In this document: positions 15,895-24,374 of the stretch, in pieces
Numbering within the stretch: the stretch's first letter is position 1
Layout: every line of letters begins with the position of its first letter
Source of the DNA: Bradyrhizobium sp. ORS 278
GTDB lineage: Bacteria > Pseudomonadota > Alphaproteobacteria > Rhizobiales > Xanthobacteraceae
Assembly: GCF_000026145.1 (NCBI RefSeq)
Contig: NC_009445.1
Location: 5,982,501-6,046,500 of the forward strand
Reading direction: 5' to 3'
Length of the DNA stretch: 64,000 bases
Notes under the pieces: generated by a model
What the model saw: only the letters and a program-made list of their open reading frames with translations
Told to the model about the DNA's origin: nothing
Databases searched by the model: none
Made by a program: the position numbers and the translations under genes

Positions 15895-16876
15895 CGCCGA
15901 AGCCGGCCGCGCCGCCGCGCGCCGCAACGATCCGTTCGCGCCGCTGACGTCGGAATGGCTCGACGTCTCCGGCGGCCACCAGATCTATGTCGAGAGCAGC
16001 GGCCGCGAGGGCGGGCGTCCCGCCGTCTATCTGCACGGCGGCCCCGGGTCCGGCTGCCAGCCGGATCACCGCCGCCTGTTCGATCCGGAGCGCTTCCACG
16101 CCGTGCTGTTCGACCAGCGCGGCGCCGGCCGCTCGCGCCCCTCGCGCAGCCGCGACAACAACACCCTGCCCGATCTGATCGCCGACATGGAGGCGATCCG
16201 CGCCAAGTTCGGCTTCGAGCGCTGGATGGTCGTCGGCGGCTCCTGGGGCGCAACGCTCGCTCTGGCATATGCCGAAGCGCATCCGGAGCGCGTGAGCGGC
16301 CTGGTTCTGCGTGCGACTTTTCTCGGCACACGCGCCGAAGTGGAGATGGCGTTCGGCGAGACGCTGGCGCGCTTCCACCCCTCGCTCCACCGCGACTTCC
16401 TGGAGATGCTGCCGGAGAACGAGCGCGCCAATCCGTGCCAATCCTATTTCAAGCGCATCCTCGATCCGGATCCGGCGATCCACGGCCCGGCCGCCCGCGC
16501 CTGGCATGACACCGAGCGGGCGCTCTCGGAGGTGAAGCCGTCGCGCACCCATCTCGACCGTCTCGCCATCCGCTCCGGCAGCGCGCTGCCGGCGACGCCG
16601 TTCATGGAGGCGCATTACTTCTCGCACGACAGCTTCATGGCGCCCGACCAGCTGCTGCGCGGTGCGGCGAGGCTCGCCGGCATTCCCGGCATCATCGTGC
16701 AGGGCCGCTACGACCTGCTCTGCCCGCCCCAGACCTCTGCCCGGCTCGCCGACGTCTGGCGCGACGCCGAAATCCGTGTCGTCGAAGCCGCAGGTCACAA
16801 TCTTTATGATCCCGGCATCCGCGATGCGGTCATGAAAGCCATCTGCGATATGGCGACGCGCGCGAGCGCGCCTTAA
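15887..16876 (+). CDS. alpha/beta hydrolase, prolyl iminopeptidase-like
   Basis: Probable proline iminopeptidase (peptidase family S33), which removes an N-terminal proline from peptides. The product has 329 residues. The oxyanion segment VYLHGGPGSGCQPDHRR, the FDQRGAGRSRPS motif and the nucleophile elbow VVGGSWGATLALAY (S119) are all standard for this family; the acid and base are probably in GRYDLLCPP and AAGHNLYD. The ATG at 15887 lies within the last codons of pqqE, so it belongs to the pqq operon. A role in trimming the PqqA-derived peptide is possible but unproved. It could equally be an unrelated peptidase recruited by position. Confidence 0.85.
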   Translation: MPDAEAGRAAARRNDPFAPLTSEWLDVSGGHQIYVESSGREGGRPAVYLHGGPGSGCQPDHRRLFDPERFHAVLFDQRGAGRSRPSRSRDNNTLPDLIADMEAIRAKFGFERWMVVGGSWGATLALAYAEAHPERVSGLVLRATFLGTRAEVEMAFGETLARFHPSLHRDFLEMLPENERANPCQSYFKRILDPDPAIHGPAARAWHDTERALSEVKPSRTHLDRLAIRSGSALPATPFMEAHYFSHDSFMAPDQLLRGAARLAGIPGIIVQGRYDLLCPPQTSARLADVWRDAEIRVVEAAGHNLYDPGIRDAVMKAICDMATRASAP

Positions 16877-16892
16877 ACACATCACTCATTCC

Positions 16893-16998
16893 CCTCATGC
16901 TGAGGAGGCGCGTCAGCGCCGTCTCGAAGCATGAGGCCCGCGCCATCCGGGCCTCATCCTTCGAGACGGCCGCCTTTAGCGGCCTCCTCAGGATGAGG
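16893..16998. repeat. palindromic intergenic repeat, second copy of the 10941 family
   Basis: Inverted halves CCTCATGCTGAGGAGGCGC...GTCTCGAAGCATGAGG and CCTCATCCTTCGAGACGGCC...CCTCAGGATGAGG. It fills almost the entire gap between the prolyl-iminopeptidase-like gene and the gene at 17026, and may act as a terminator for the pqq operon. Confidence 0.65.
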
Positions 16999-17025
16999 AT
17001 CACTACACGTACCAGGAGGCTCGAG

Positions 17026-17694
17026 ATGCCCATCGCCGGGAAAGGCATGCTGTTGACGTCGATGAACATCGACGCCGCTCACGAGGCCGATTTCAACCGC
17101 TGGTATGACAGCGAGCATCTCGAGGAGCGCATCGCGATCCCCGGCTTCATCGAGGCGCGGCGCTATGTCGCCGAGCAGGGCAGCCCGAAATATCTCTGCC
17201 TGTATTCGACCGAGACGATCGAGGTGCTCGACAGCGACACCTATCGCGCGCGGCTGGAGGCGCCGACGGAGTGGTCGAAGGCGGTGATGGCGCAGTTCAA
17301 GAACATGATCCGCAGTGTTGCGCGCATCACGATCTCGAAAGGCGCCGGCCGCGGCGCCGTGCTCGGCATCATCCGGTTGCGGCCGAAGCCGGGACAGGAT
17401 GGCGACTTACGCGATGCGCTGCAGATCGAGCTCGATCCGCGCGAGCTCAGAGGCGTGATCTCGATGCACCTGCTCGAAGGCGATGCCGATCTGTCCGGTC
17501 CCGCGGCTGGTGTCCCAGCAACCTCACGCGATGCGGACTGGTTCATCCTGATCGACGGCACCGACAGCCACGCGATTGCAACACTGATGACGACACGCTT
17601 CGCGGCGATCGATGGACCGCTGGCAACGCAGATTTCCGCCGGGATCTATCGGCTGATGTGGGACCTCAGCCGCGCTGATATCGCGACCAACTAA
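17026..17694 (+). CDS. EthD/DUF4286-like dimeric alpha-beta barrel protein
   Basis: A soluble 222-residue protein that starts MPIAGKGMLLTSMNIDAAHE. The first half has the EthD/DUF4286-like pattern: a strand, then EADFNRWYDSEHLEERIAIPG, then GFIEARRYV and YLCLYSTE. The second half looks like a weaker repeat of the same fold (VLGIIRLRPKPGQDGDLRDAL). Such ferredoxin-like barrels occur in many unrelated catabolic contexts, so no reaction can be given. An AGGAGG site seven bases upstream fixes the start. A palindromic repeat isolates it from the pqq operon. Confidence 0.7.
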   Translation: MPIAGKGMLLTSMNIDAAHEADFNRWYDSEHLEERIAIPGFIEARRYVAEQGSPKYLCLYSTETIEVLDSDTYRARLEAPTEWSKAVMAQFKNMIRSVARITISKGAGRGAVLGIIRLRPKPGQDGDLRDALQIELDPRELRGVISMHLLEGDADLSGPAAGVPATSRDADWFILIDGTDSHAIATLMTTRFAAIDGPLATQISAGIYRLMWDLSRADIATN

Positions 17695-18122
17695 GTCAGT
17701 CCCGCTCTCGCTGTCGTCATGGCCGGGCTCGTCCCGGCCATCCACGTCGTTAGGCATTCTGAGCTCGACGCGGATGCCCGGGACAAGCCCGGGCATGACG
17801 ACTGAGTGCGCGGTGATTTCCTTACGCCCCTCTCCATTTCGTCGCCGCCACACATTTCGCATCGCAACACATGGCCGCATCGCGCCTGCAATGCGGCAAC
17901 GCACCACTGTGCATGACCACCAGCCCTGCAAATTTGCCTTTGTGTGCGCCTTGGAATGGCTCTAGTCTGATATGACTATTCAATTGAGCCATTCAAAAAA
18001 CAGAAGGGCGACGAACAGGGCCTGCTCCGGACCTCAACCGATCCTCTGCTGATCCTGAATATCAGTCGTCCTCACGTCAGGAAGGCCGCGCGAAACTGGT
18101 TCGCCGCGCGGACAGGGTAGGA
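17695..18122. other. intergenic region with a repeat and a 9-base inverted repeat
   Basis: Bases 17716-17799 hold a copy of the GTCATGGCCGGGC...GCCCGGGCATGAC palindrome. Bases 17954-17962 (GAATGGCTC) and 17986-17994 (GAGCCATTC) form a perfect inverted repeat with 23 bases between the arms. It lies about 130 bases before the oxidoreductase operon and could be an operator. No gene seen. Confidence 0.5.
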
Positions 18123-19922
18123 ATGAGAGCGACTGATATCTCGGCCCCCGACTACTTCCACAAAGTGGTCGATTGCCAATGGGCTTGTCCCGCACACACG
18201 CCGGTCCCCGAATACATCCGACTGATCGCCGAGGGTCGCTACAGCGACGCCTACATGATCAATTGGAAGTCGAACGTGTTTCCCGGCATCCTCGGACGCA
18301 CCTGCGATCGCCCGTGCGAGCCCGCCTGCCGACGCGGACGCGTCGAGGAGAGCCCGGTGGCGATCTGCCGGCTGAAGCGCGTCGCCGCCGACTTCAAGGA
18401 CGACGTGCAGCAGCGCATGCCGCGGCCGGTCGCGAAGAACGGTTGCCGCATCGCGCTGGTCGGCGGCGGTCCGGCGTCGCTGACTGTCGCGCGCGACCTC
18501 GCGCCGCTCGGTTATCATTGTACGGTGTTCGACGCCGATCCCAAGCCGGGCGGCATGATGCGCTCGCAGATTCCCAAATTTCGCCTGCCCGACAGCGTGA
18601 TCGACGAAGAGACGGGCTACGTGCTCAGCCTCGGCGTCGACTACAAGGCCGGCCATCGCATCGACAGCCTCAAGGCGCTGCTGTCCGACAATTACGACGC
18701 CGTGTTCATCGGCTCCGGCGCTCCGCGCGGCCGCGAGCTGAACATTCCCGGCCGCAAGGAAGCCGCAGGAAATATCCATCTCGGCATCGATTGGCTCTCC
18801 AGCGTCTCCTTCGGTCACACCGACAAGATCGGCAAGCGCGTGATCGTGCTCGGCGGCGGCAACACCGCAATGGATTGCTGCCGTACCGCGCGCCGGCTCG
18901 GCGGCGAGGACGTGAAGGTCATCGTCCGCTCCGGCTTCGAGGAGATGAAGGCGTCTCCTTGGGAGAAAGAGGACGCGCTGCATGAAGATATCCCGATCCT
19001 CAACTATCTCGTGCCGGTCGCCTTCAAACACGACAATGGCACGCTCACAGGCGTCACCTTCCAGAAGGTGAAGGCCGAGTATGACGACAAGGGCCGCCGC
19101 TCGCTGGTGCCGTCAGGCGAGCCCGACGTGACCTATGACTGCGACGACGTGCTGGTCGCGGTCGGCCAGGAGAATGCCTTCCCCTGGATCGAAGCCGATT
19201 GCGGCATCACCTTCGACAAATGGCACATGCCCGTGGTCGATCCGAAAACCTTCGTCTCGACCAACCCAAAAGTGTTCTTCGGCGGCGACGCCGCGTTCGG
19301 CCCGAAGAACATCATCTGGGCGGTTGCGCAGGGCCACGAAGCGGCACTGTCGATCCATCGGCTGCTATCCGGCGAGGACGTCACCGAGCGGCCGCTGCCG
19401 GAGGTGCATGTCTCCTCGCAGAAGATGGGCATCCACGAATGGAGCTATGACAACGACATCTCGCCGGAGAAGCGCTTCAAGGTGCCGCATCGCGACAAGG
19501 TGGTGGCGCTGAAGGACATCCGCACCGAGGTCGAGCTCGGCTATGACGTCAAGCTGGCGCTCGGTGAGGCGCATCGTTGCCTGAACTGCGACGTGCAGAC
19601 GGTGTTCTCCAACACGCTGTGCATCGAATGCGACGCCTGCGCCGACATCTGCCCGATGGACTGCATCACCTTCACCGAGAATGGCGAGGAGGCCGATCTC
19701 AGGTCGCGGCTCAAGGCGCCGTCAGTTCATCCCGACCAGAGCCTCTACGTGTCCTCGGACCTCAAGACCGGGCGCGTGATGGTGAAGGACGAGGACGTCT
19801 GCCTCCATTGCGGCCTGTGCGCCGAACGCTGCCCCACAGGTGCGTGGGACATGCAGAAATACTTCATCGAGACGACTCACGCAGGTACCGCATGTCCCAG
19901 CAAGCGCCGCTCAGCAGCGTAA
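18123..19922 (+). CDS. NAD(P)-dependent FAD oxidoreductase (GltD-like) with C-terminal ferredoxin domain
   Basis: Electron-transfer subunit of 599 residues. The N-terminal iron-sulfur domain resembles the glutamate synthase small subunit (C18, C22, C61, C65, C69). An FAD-binding loop, IALVGGGPASLTVARDL, begins near 110, and an NAD(P)-binding loop, RVIVLGGGNTAMDCC, near 239. The C-terminal 100 or so residues carry two ferredoxin-type motifs, CIECDACADICPMDC and CLHCGLCAERCP. It is not glutamate synthase, since no gltB is present. The next two genes encode a 2-oxoacid oxidoreductase without a ferredoxin subunit, so this protein probably passes electrons from it to NAD(P)+. Its end overlaps the next gene by 31 bases. 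Confidence 0.88.
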   Translation: MRATDISAPDYFHKVVDCQWACPAHTPVPEYIRLIAEGRYSDAYMINWKSNVFPGILGRTCDRPCEPACRRGRVEESPVAICRLKRVAADFKDDVQQRMPRPVAKNGCRIALVGGGPASLTVARDLAPLGYHCTVFDADPKPGGMMRSQIPKFRLPDSVIDEETGYVLSLGVDYKAGHRIDSLKALLSDNYDAVFIGSGAPRGRELNIPGRKEAAGNIHLGIDWLSSVSFGHTDKIGKRVIVLGGGNTAMDCCRTARRLGGEDVKVIVRSGFEEMKASPWEKEDALHEDIPILNYLVPVAFKHDNGTLTGVTFQKVKAEYDDKGRRSLVPSGEPDVTYDCDDVLVAVGQENAFPWIEADCGITFDKWHMPVVDPKTFVSTNPKVFFGGDAAFGPKNIIWAVAQGHEAALSIHRLLSGEDVTERPLPEVHVSSQKMGIHEWSYDNDISPEKRFKVPHRDKVVALKDIRTEVELGYDVKLALGEAHRCLNCDVQTVFSNTLCIECDACADICPMDCITFTENGEEADLRSRLKAPSVHPDQSLYVSSDLKTGRVMVKDEDVCLHCGLCAERCPTGAWDMQKYFIETTHAGTACPSKRRSAA

Positions 19923-21742
19923 ACGACTTCGTCGTCCGCTTCGCCAACGTCAACGGCTCCGGCTCGGCCAGCGCCAACGAGCTGTTCGCGCGCGCCGTGC
20001 TCCGCCACGGCGTGCCGGTGAGCCCCCGCAACATCTTCCCCTCGAACATCCAGGGCCTGCCGACCTGGTACGAGGTGCGCGTCACCGAGGCGGGCCATCT
20101 CGGCGCCCGCGGCGGCGGCACCGATCTGATGGTGGCGATGAACCCGCAGACCTGGGACAAGGACGTCGCCGGCATCGTGCCGGGCGGCTATCTGTTGTAC
20201 GATTCGACCAAGCCGATGCCGTCGACCAAATTCCGCGACGACATCACGGTCATCGGCGTGCCGCTGACCGCGATCACCAACTCGACCTATTCCGATCCGC
20301 GGCAGCGCCAGCTGTTCAAGAACATCATCTATCTCGGCGCACTCTCGGCGCTGCTCGACATGGACCCGAAGCTGATCGAGCAGCTGATCGGCGAGCAGTA
20401 CAGGGGCAAGGAGAAGCTGCTCTCCTCCAACGTCCACGCGCTACATCTCGGCCGCGACTGGGCGCTGCAGAATTTGAAATGCCCGATCGGCCTGCGCATC
20501 AGGAAGGCCGACAAGGTCGGCGACCGCATCTTCCTCGAAGGCAACAATGCCGCCGCGCTCGGCGCCGTTTATGGCGGCGCCACCGTCTGCGCGTGGTATC
20601 CGATTACGCCATCTTCGTCGCTGGCGGAGGCGTTCGCCAATCACTGCAAGAAGCTGCGGCATGATCCTGACACCGGGCAGGCCAGATACGCGATCGTGCA
20701 GGCCGAGGACGAGCTCGCCTCGATCGGCATGGTGGTCGGCGCGTCCTGGAACGGCGCTCGCGCCTTCACCACGACGTCGGGGCCCGGCGTGTCGCTGATG
20801 ACCGAGTTCATCGGCCTGTCCTACTTCGCCGAGATCCCGGCCGTGATCATGAACGTGCAGCGCGCCGGTCCCTCGACCGGCATGCCGACTCGCACCCAGC
20901 AGTGCGACCTGATCGCCTGCGGCTATGCCTCGCATGGCGACACCAAGCACGTGATGCTGTTCCCCGAGGACCCGGCGGAAGCTTTCGAATTCGCAGCGGC
21001 ATCGTTCGATCTCGCCGAACGGCTGCAGACCACGGTCTTCCTGATGCTCGATCTCGACATCGGCATGAACCAGCGGCTGTGCCGGCCGCTGAAATGGGAC
21101 GATTCACGACAGTATGACCGCGGCAAGGTGATGACCGCCGAGATGCTCGACGAAGGCCGCGACTTCGGCCGCTACCTCGACGTTGACGGCGACGGCATCC
21201 CGTTCCGCACCTATCCCGGCACGCACCCGACCAAGGGCTCCTACTTCACCCGCGGCACCTCGCGCGACCGCTATGCGCGCTACTCGGAGGAAGGCGCCGT
21301 CTACGCCGACAACGTCCAGCGCCTGCTGCGCAAGTTCCAGACCGCGCAGGACATGGTGCCGCGGCCGCTGCAGGCCAACGCCGCCAAGCCGACCAAATAT
21401 GGCGTGATCTATTTCGGCTCGACGGCGCCGGCGATGGACGAGGCGATCGGCCTGCTGGAAGCGCGCGGCCACCAGCTTGACCGGATGCGCGTCCGTGCCT
21501 TCCCGTTCCATTCCAGCGTGGCGAGCTTCATCGCCGAGCACGACTTCGTCTATGTCGTCGAGCAGAACCGCGACGGCCAGCTGCGCCAGCTGATCGTCAA
21601 CGAGAACGGCATCGACCCGGTCCGGCTGGTGCCGATCCTGCATTATGACGGCACGCCGATCACCGCGCGATTCATCGCGGACTCCATCGGCACGCATCAG
21701 GACCAGATCCGGGTCACCCCGCTGCGCAAGGCGGTGTCTTAA
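19892..21742 (+). CDS. korA: 2-oxoacid:acceptor oxidoreductase, fused gamma-alpha subunit
   Basis: A large subunit of 616 residues of a 2-oxoacid oxidoreductase, most likely for 2-oxoglutarate. The N-terminal 200 residues form the gamma domain. Residues from about 215 form the pyrimidine-binding alpha domain with CAWYPITPSSSLAEAF (Y236) and TTSGPGVSLMTEFIGL; a transketolase-C-like domain ends the protein (YGVIYFGSTAPAMDEA onwards). This gamma-alpha fusion is typical of KorA-type enzymes. There is no ferredoxin domain in the protein; the preceding gene supplies one. The ATG at 19892 lies inside the end of that gene, showing coupling. The substrate is inferred from family resemblance. Confidence 0.85.
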   Translation: MSQQAPLSSVNDFVVRFANVNGSGSASANELFARAVLRHGVPVSPRNIFPSNIQGLPTWYEVRVTEAGHLGARGGGTDLMVAMNPQTWDKDVAGIVPGGYLLYDSTKPMPSTKFRDDITVIGVPLTAITNSTYSDPRQRQLFKNIIYLGALSALLDMDPKLIEQLIGEQYRGKEKLLSSNVHALHLGRDWALQNLKCPIGLRIRKADKVGDRIFLEGNNAAALGAVYGGATVCAWYPITPSSSLAEAFANHCKKLRHDPDTGQARYAIVQAEDELASIGMVVGASWNGARAFTTTSGPGVSLMTEFIGLSYFAEIPAVIMNVQRAGPSTGMPTRTQQCDLIACGYASHGDTKHVMLFPEDPAEAFEFAAASFDLAERLQTTVFLMLDLDIGMNQRLCRPLKWDDSRQYDRGKVMTAEMLDEGRDFGRYLDVDGDGIPFRTYPGTHPTKGSYFTRGTSRDRYARYSEEGAVYADNVQRLLRKFQTAQDMVPRPLQANAAKPTKYGVIYFGSTAPAMDEAIGLLEARGHQLDRMRVRAFPFHSSVASFIAEHDFVYVVEQNRDGQLRQLIVNENGIDPVRLVPILHYDGTPITARFIADSIGTHQDQIRVTPLRKAVS

Positions 21743-21764
21743 TGTCGGCCCCACTCTCTCCTTC

Positions 21765-21848
21765 GTCATGCCCGGGCTTGACCCGGGCATCCACGTCTTT
21801 TCTCCTCGGTGCTCCCACGTGGATGGCCGGGACAAGCCCGGCCATGAC
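21765..21848. repeat. palindromic repeat between the alpha and beta subunit genes
   Basis: GTCATGCCCGGGCTTGACCC at the left and GGCCGGGACAAGCCCGGCCATGAC at the right, same family as 9541 and 17716. It occupies 84 of the 130 bases between the alpha and beta subunit genes. Confidence 0.75.
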
Positions 21849-21872
21849 GGCGCTGGGTGACAGGGTGCTCTC

Positions 21873-22928
21873 ATGACCTACATCGCAAAGCCGAAATTCC
21901 AGCATCCCGGCATCAGGAAGAACGCGCTGGGCTACAGCCATCGCGACTACGAGGGCAAGATCTCGACCTTGTGCGCCGGTTGCGGCCACGATTCGATCAC
22001 GGCGTCGATCATAGAGGCCTGCTTCGAGCTGTCGATCGAGCCGCACCGGGTGGCCAAGATCTCCGGCATCGGCTGCTCGTCGAAGACGCCGGACTATTTC
22101 CTCGGCAATTCGCACGGCTTCAACACCGTGCACGGCCGCATGCCCTCGGTGCTGACCGGTGCCAACCTCGCCAATCGCGAGTTGATCTATCTCGGCGTCT
22201 CCGGCGACGGCGATTCCGCCTCGATCGGCTTCGGCCAGTTCGCCCATGCGATCCGCCGCGGCGTCAACATGACCTATATCGTCGAGAACAACGGCGTCTA
22301 CGGCCTGACCAAGGGCCAGTTCTCGGCCACCGCCGACCGCGGCTCGAAGTCGAAGAAGGGCGTCACCAACACCGACAACCCGATCGACCTCGTCGGCATC
22401 GCATTGCAGCTCGGGGCGACCTATGTGGCGCGTTCGTTCTCCGGCGACAAGAAGCAGCTGGTGCCGATCATCGAGGGTGCGATCCGGCACAAGGGCGCGG
22501 CGTTCATCGACGTCATCAGCCCGTGCATCGCCTTCAACAATCACGCCGGCTCGACCAAGAGTTTTGACTATGTCCGCGAGCACAATGACGCCGTCAACCG
22601 GCTGGACGTGCTGACCGGCCGCGATCCGATCGAGATCGACCAGGATCCCGGCACGGTGCAGATCGTCGAGCAGCACGACGGCTCGCGGCTGGCGCTTCGC
22701 AAGCTCGACGCCGACTACGATCCGCACGACCGGCTGGGCGCAATGACCTTCCTGCAGAAGCACGCCGCGCAAGGGCAGATCGTGACGGGGCTGCTGTACG
22801 TCGATCCCGAGGCGGACGACCTGCACAGCCATCTCAACACGGTGGAGCGGCCGTTGAACCGGCTGGAAGCGGCGGATCTGTGCCCGGGACAGAGCGTGCT
22901 CGACAAGATCAACGCGAGCCTGCGTTGA
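21873..22928 (+). CDS. korB: 2-oxoacid:acceptor oxidoreductase, beta subunit (TPP-binding)
   Basis: Thiamine-diphosphate and iron-sulfur subunit, 351 residues, partner of the gamma-alpha subunit. Cluster ligands are probably C34 and C37 (LCAGCGHDS), C68 (GIGCSSKTPD) and the cysteine of ISPCIAFN. The TPP-binding motif begins at G111 (SGDGDSASIGFGQ) and ends in VENNGVYGLTKGQ. The three genes together would turn a 2-oxoacid and CoA into acyl-CoA, CO2 and reduced cofactor. It is separated from the alpha gene by a palindromic repeat, unlike the coupled pair upstream. Substrate uncertain; a 2-oxoglutarate role is the best guess. Confidence 0.87.
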   Translation: MTYIAKPKFQHPGIRKNALGYSHRDYEGKISTLCAGCGHDSITASIIEACFELSIEPHRVAKISGIGCSSKTPDYFLGNSHGFNTVHGRMPSVLTGANLANRELIYLGVSGDGDSASIGFGQFAHAIRRGVNMTYIVENNGVYGLTKGQFSATADRGSKSKKGVTNTDNPIDLVGIALQLGATYVARSFSGDKKQLVPIIEGAIRHKGAAFIDVISPCIAFNNHAGSTKSFDYVREHNDAVNRLDVLTGRDPIEIDQDPGTVQIVEQHDGSRLALRKLDADYDPHDRLGAMTFLQKHAAQGQIVTGLLYVDPEADDLHSHLNTVERPLNRLEAADLCPGQSVLDKINASLR

Positions 22929-22940
22929 CGCATCCGGCTC

Positions 22941-23083
22941 TCGTAGCCCGGATGAGCGCCAGCCGACGCCGCTTCGGCGTCGGCGATAGCGATATCCGGG
23001 TTCACCGCAACAGCGCGTGAGACCCCGGATGTCGCGCCCGCCCCCGCCCTTCGGGCGCAGGCGTCCGCTCATCCGGGCTACGA
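22941..23083. repeat. long inverted repeat (TCGTAGCCCGGATGAGCG family)
   Basis: Outer arms TCGTAGCCCGGATGAGCG and GCTCATCCGGGCTACGA enclose smaller palindromes (CCGACGCCGCTTCGGCGTCGG, CCCGCCCTTCGGGCGCAGG). It lies between two convergent genes and could terminate both. A partial relative is at 59381-59448. Confidence 0.7.
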
Positions 23084-23087
23084 TCTC

Positions 23088-24374
23088 TCATGATGAGCCA
23101 GACTGCGCCCGCAGCGCACCCGCCCAGACCCGTTCGAGCTGCGCGAGCGCCTCCCGCAGCGGCAGCGTAGACAGCGCATCATCGTCACCGCTCACCAGCC
23201 CGAACTCCCGCAGCCTGATCAGCGCCTCATCGATATTGAAGGCCCGCCCCAGCCCGAACATCTGCTGCAGCAATTCCTCGACATGGCTGCCGAGCGACGC
23301 CCGGCTGAGCGGCACCGACGCCAGCAGCAACCCGCCATAGGCCAGCACCGCCTCCTTCCAGTCCTGGTCCTCGGCCTCGCCGATCAGGTAGTTGAAGATG
23401 CCGGAATTGTTGTTGACGTTGCGGAAGTAGATGTTGTCGGTGACCTGCTTCTGGTGGATCAGCGACTGGCGGTGGAAATTGCCCCATTGCCTGAGGATGA
23501 AGGCGCCGAGTGCGAACAGGCCGGACAGCGCCGCCAGCGCCTGCTCGGTGTCGTTGTCATGCACCGTGCCGCTGAGGCCGAGATAGAAGCCGGCGACGAT
23601 GAACAGCACGGTCAAGGTCGAAGCCAGCTTGAGCAGGATCGGCACGCCGCCGACCAGCGCCGGCACGCCCAAGGTCAGCTGCTCGCGCAGGCCCATCACG
23701 ACGCGGACGTTCGGCAGCAGCGCTTCGAGGTCGAAGCGCGCGATGTGACGGAAATATTTGAACAGGACGGCGCCGCCGCGGATCTTGTTGCGCCCCCGCC
23801 AGGCGGCGGTCTTGCGTTTCTTCTTGGTAGGCTCGTCGGGCTTGGTCGCGACCATCAGAATGATGTCGTCATAGACCTCGATGTCCTGCTGGCGCCGCCG
23901 CAGGCCATAGAGCTGGGGGACCTCGATCGTCTCCTGATGCACGCCCCGTCGGAACATGCGAACGGAGCGATAATCAGAGATCGGCGCCTTTAGCTTGACC
24001 CTGACCAGCGCATGCTCGGCAAAGGCGCGCTCGATCTCGTCATGGGTGATCTCGATGAAATTGGCCTCGCCGAGCACGCGGGCGAACTCGTCGGTGAGGC
24101 TGCCATAGGCGACGTCAAGCTCGGCGGGCGAGTGGTGGCGACCGGCGGGGACTTCGGGATCGAAGTCGAAATAGGCGTCGCGCAGGCGATCGAGCTCGTC
24201 GAAATATTCATGATGCAGGATGGCGCCGAGCATCTGGGCGAGGCGGCGCAGATCGGCCGACTGGGCTTCATCCAGGCCGCCATGCGAGATCACCGCGTCG
24301 AGAACGTCGGACTTGCGGATCGGAATGAACCGGTCCCGCCGGCTCGTCGCCACCGTCTCCTTTGTCCCAACCAC
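23088..24374 (-). CDS. DUF3754 family membrane protein
   Basis: A protein of 428 residues matching the DUF3754 family, which also contains the eukaryotic TMEM143 proteins. It has a soluble N-terminal half starting MVGTKETVATSRRDRFIPIR, a lysine-rich stretch (PTKKKRKTAAWRGRN) and two hydrophobic segments near residues 245-290 (ILLKLASTLTVLFIVAGFYL and ALAALSGLFALGAFIL). The C-terminal part is again soluble. The function of the family is not established. A GTG start at 24374 is given; a GTG seven codons later, after AAGGAG, is a possible alternative. It is convergent with the oxidoreductase operon. Confidence 0.8.
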   Translation of the reverse strand: MVGTKETVATSRRDRFIPIRKSDVLDAVISHGGLDEAQSADLRRLAQMLGAILHHEYFDELDRLRDAYFDFDPEVPAGRHHSPAELDVAYGSLTDEFARVLGEANFIEITHDEIERAFAEHALVRVKLKAPISDYRSVRMFRRGVHQETIEVPQLYGLRRRQQDIEVYDDIILMVATKPDEPTKKKRKTAAWRGRNKIRGGAVLFKYFRHIARFDLEALLPNVRVVMGLREQLTLGVPALVGGVPILLKLASTLTVLFIVAGFYLGLSGTVHDNDTEQALAALSGLFALGAFILRQWGNFHRQSLIHQKQVTDNIYFRNVNNNSGIFNYLIGEAEDQDWKEAVLAYGGLLLASVPLSRASLGSHVEELLQQMFGLGRAFNIDEALIRLREFGLVSGDDDALSTLPLREALAQLERVWAGALRAQSGSS

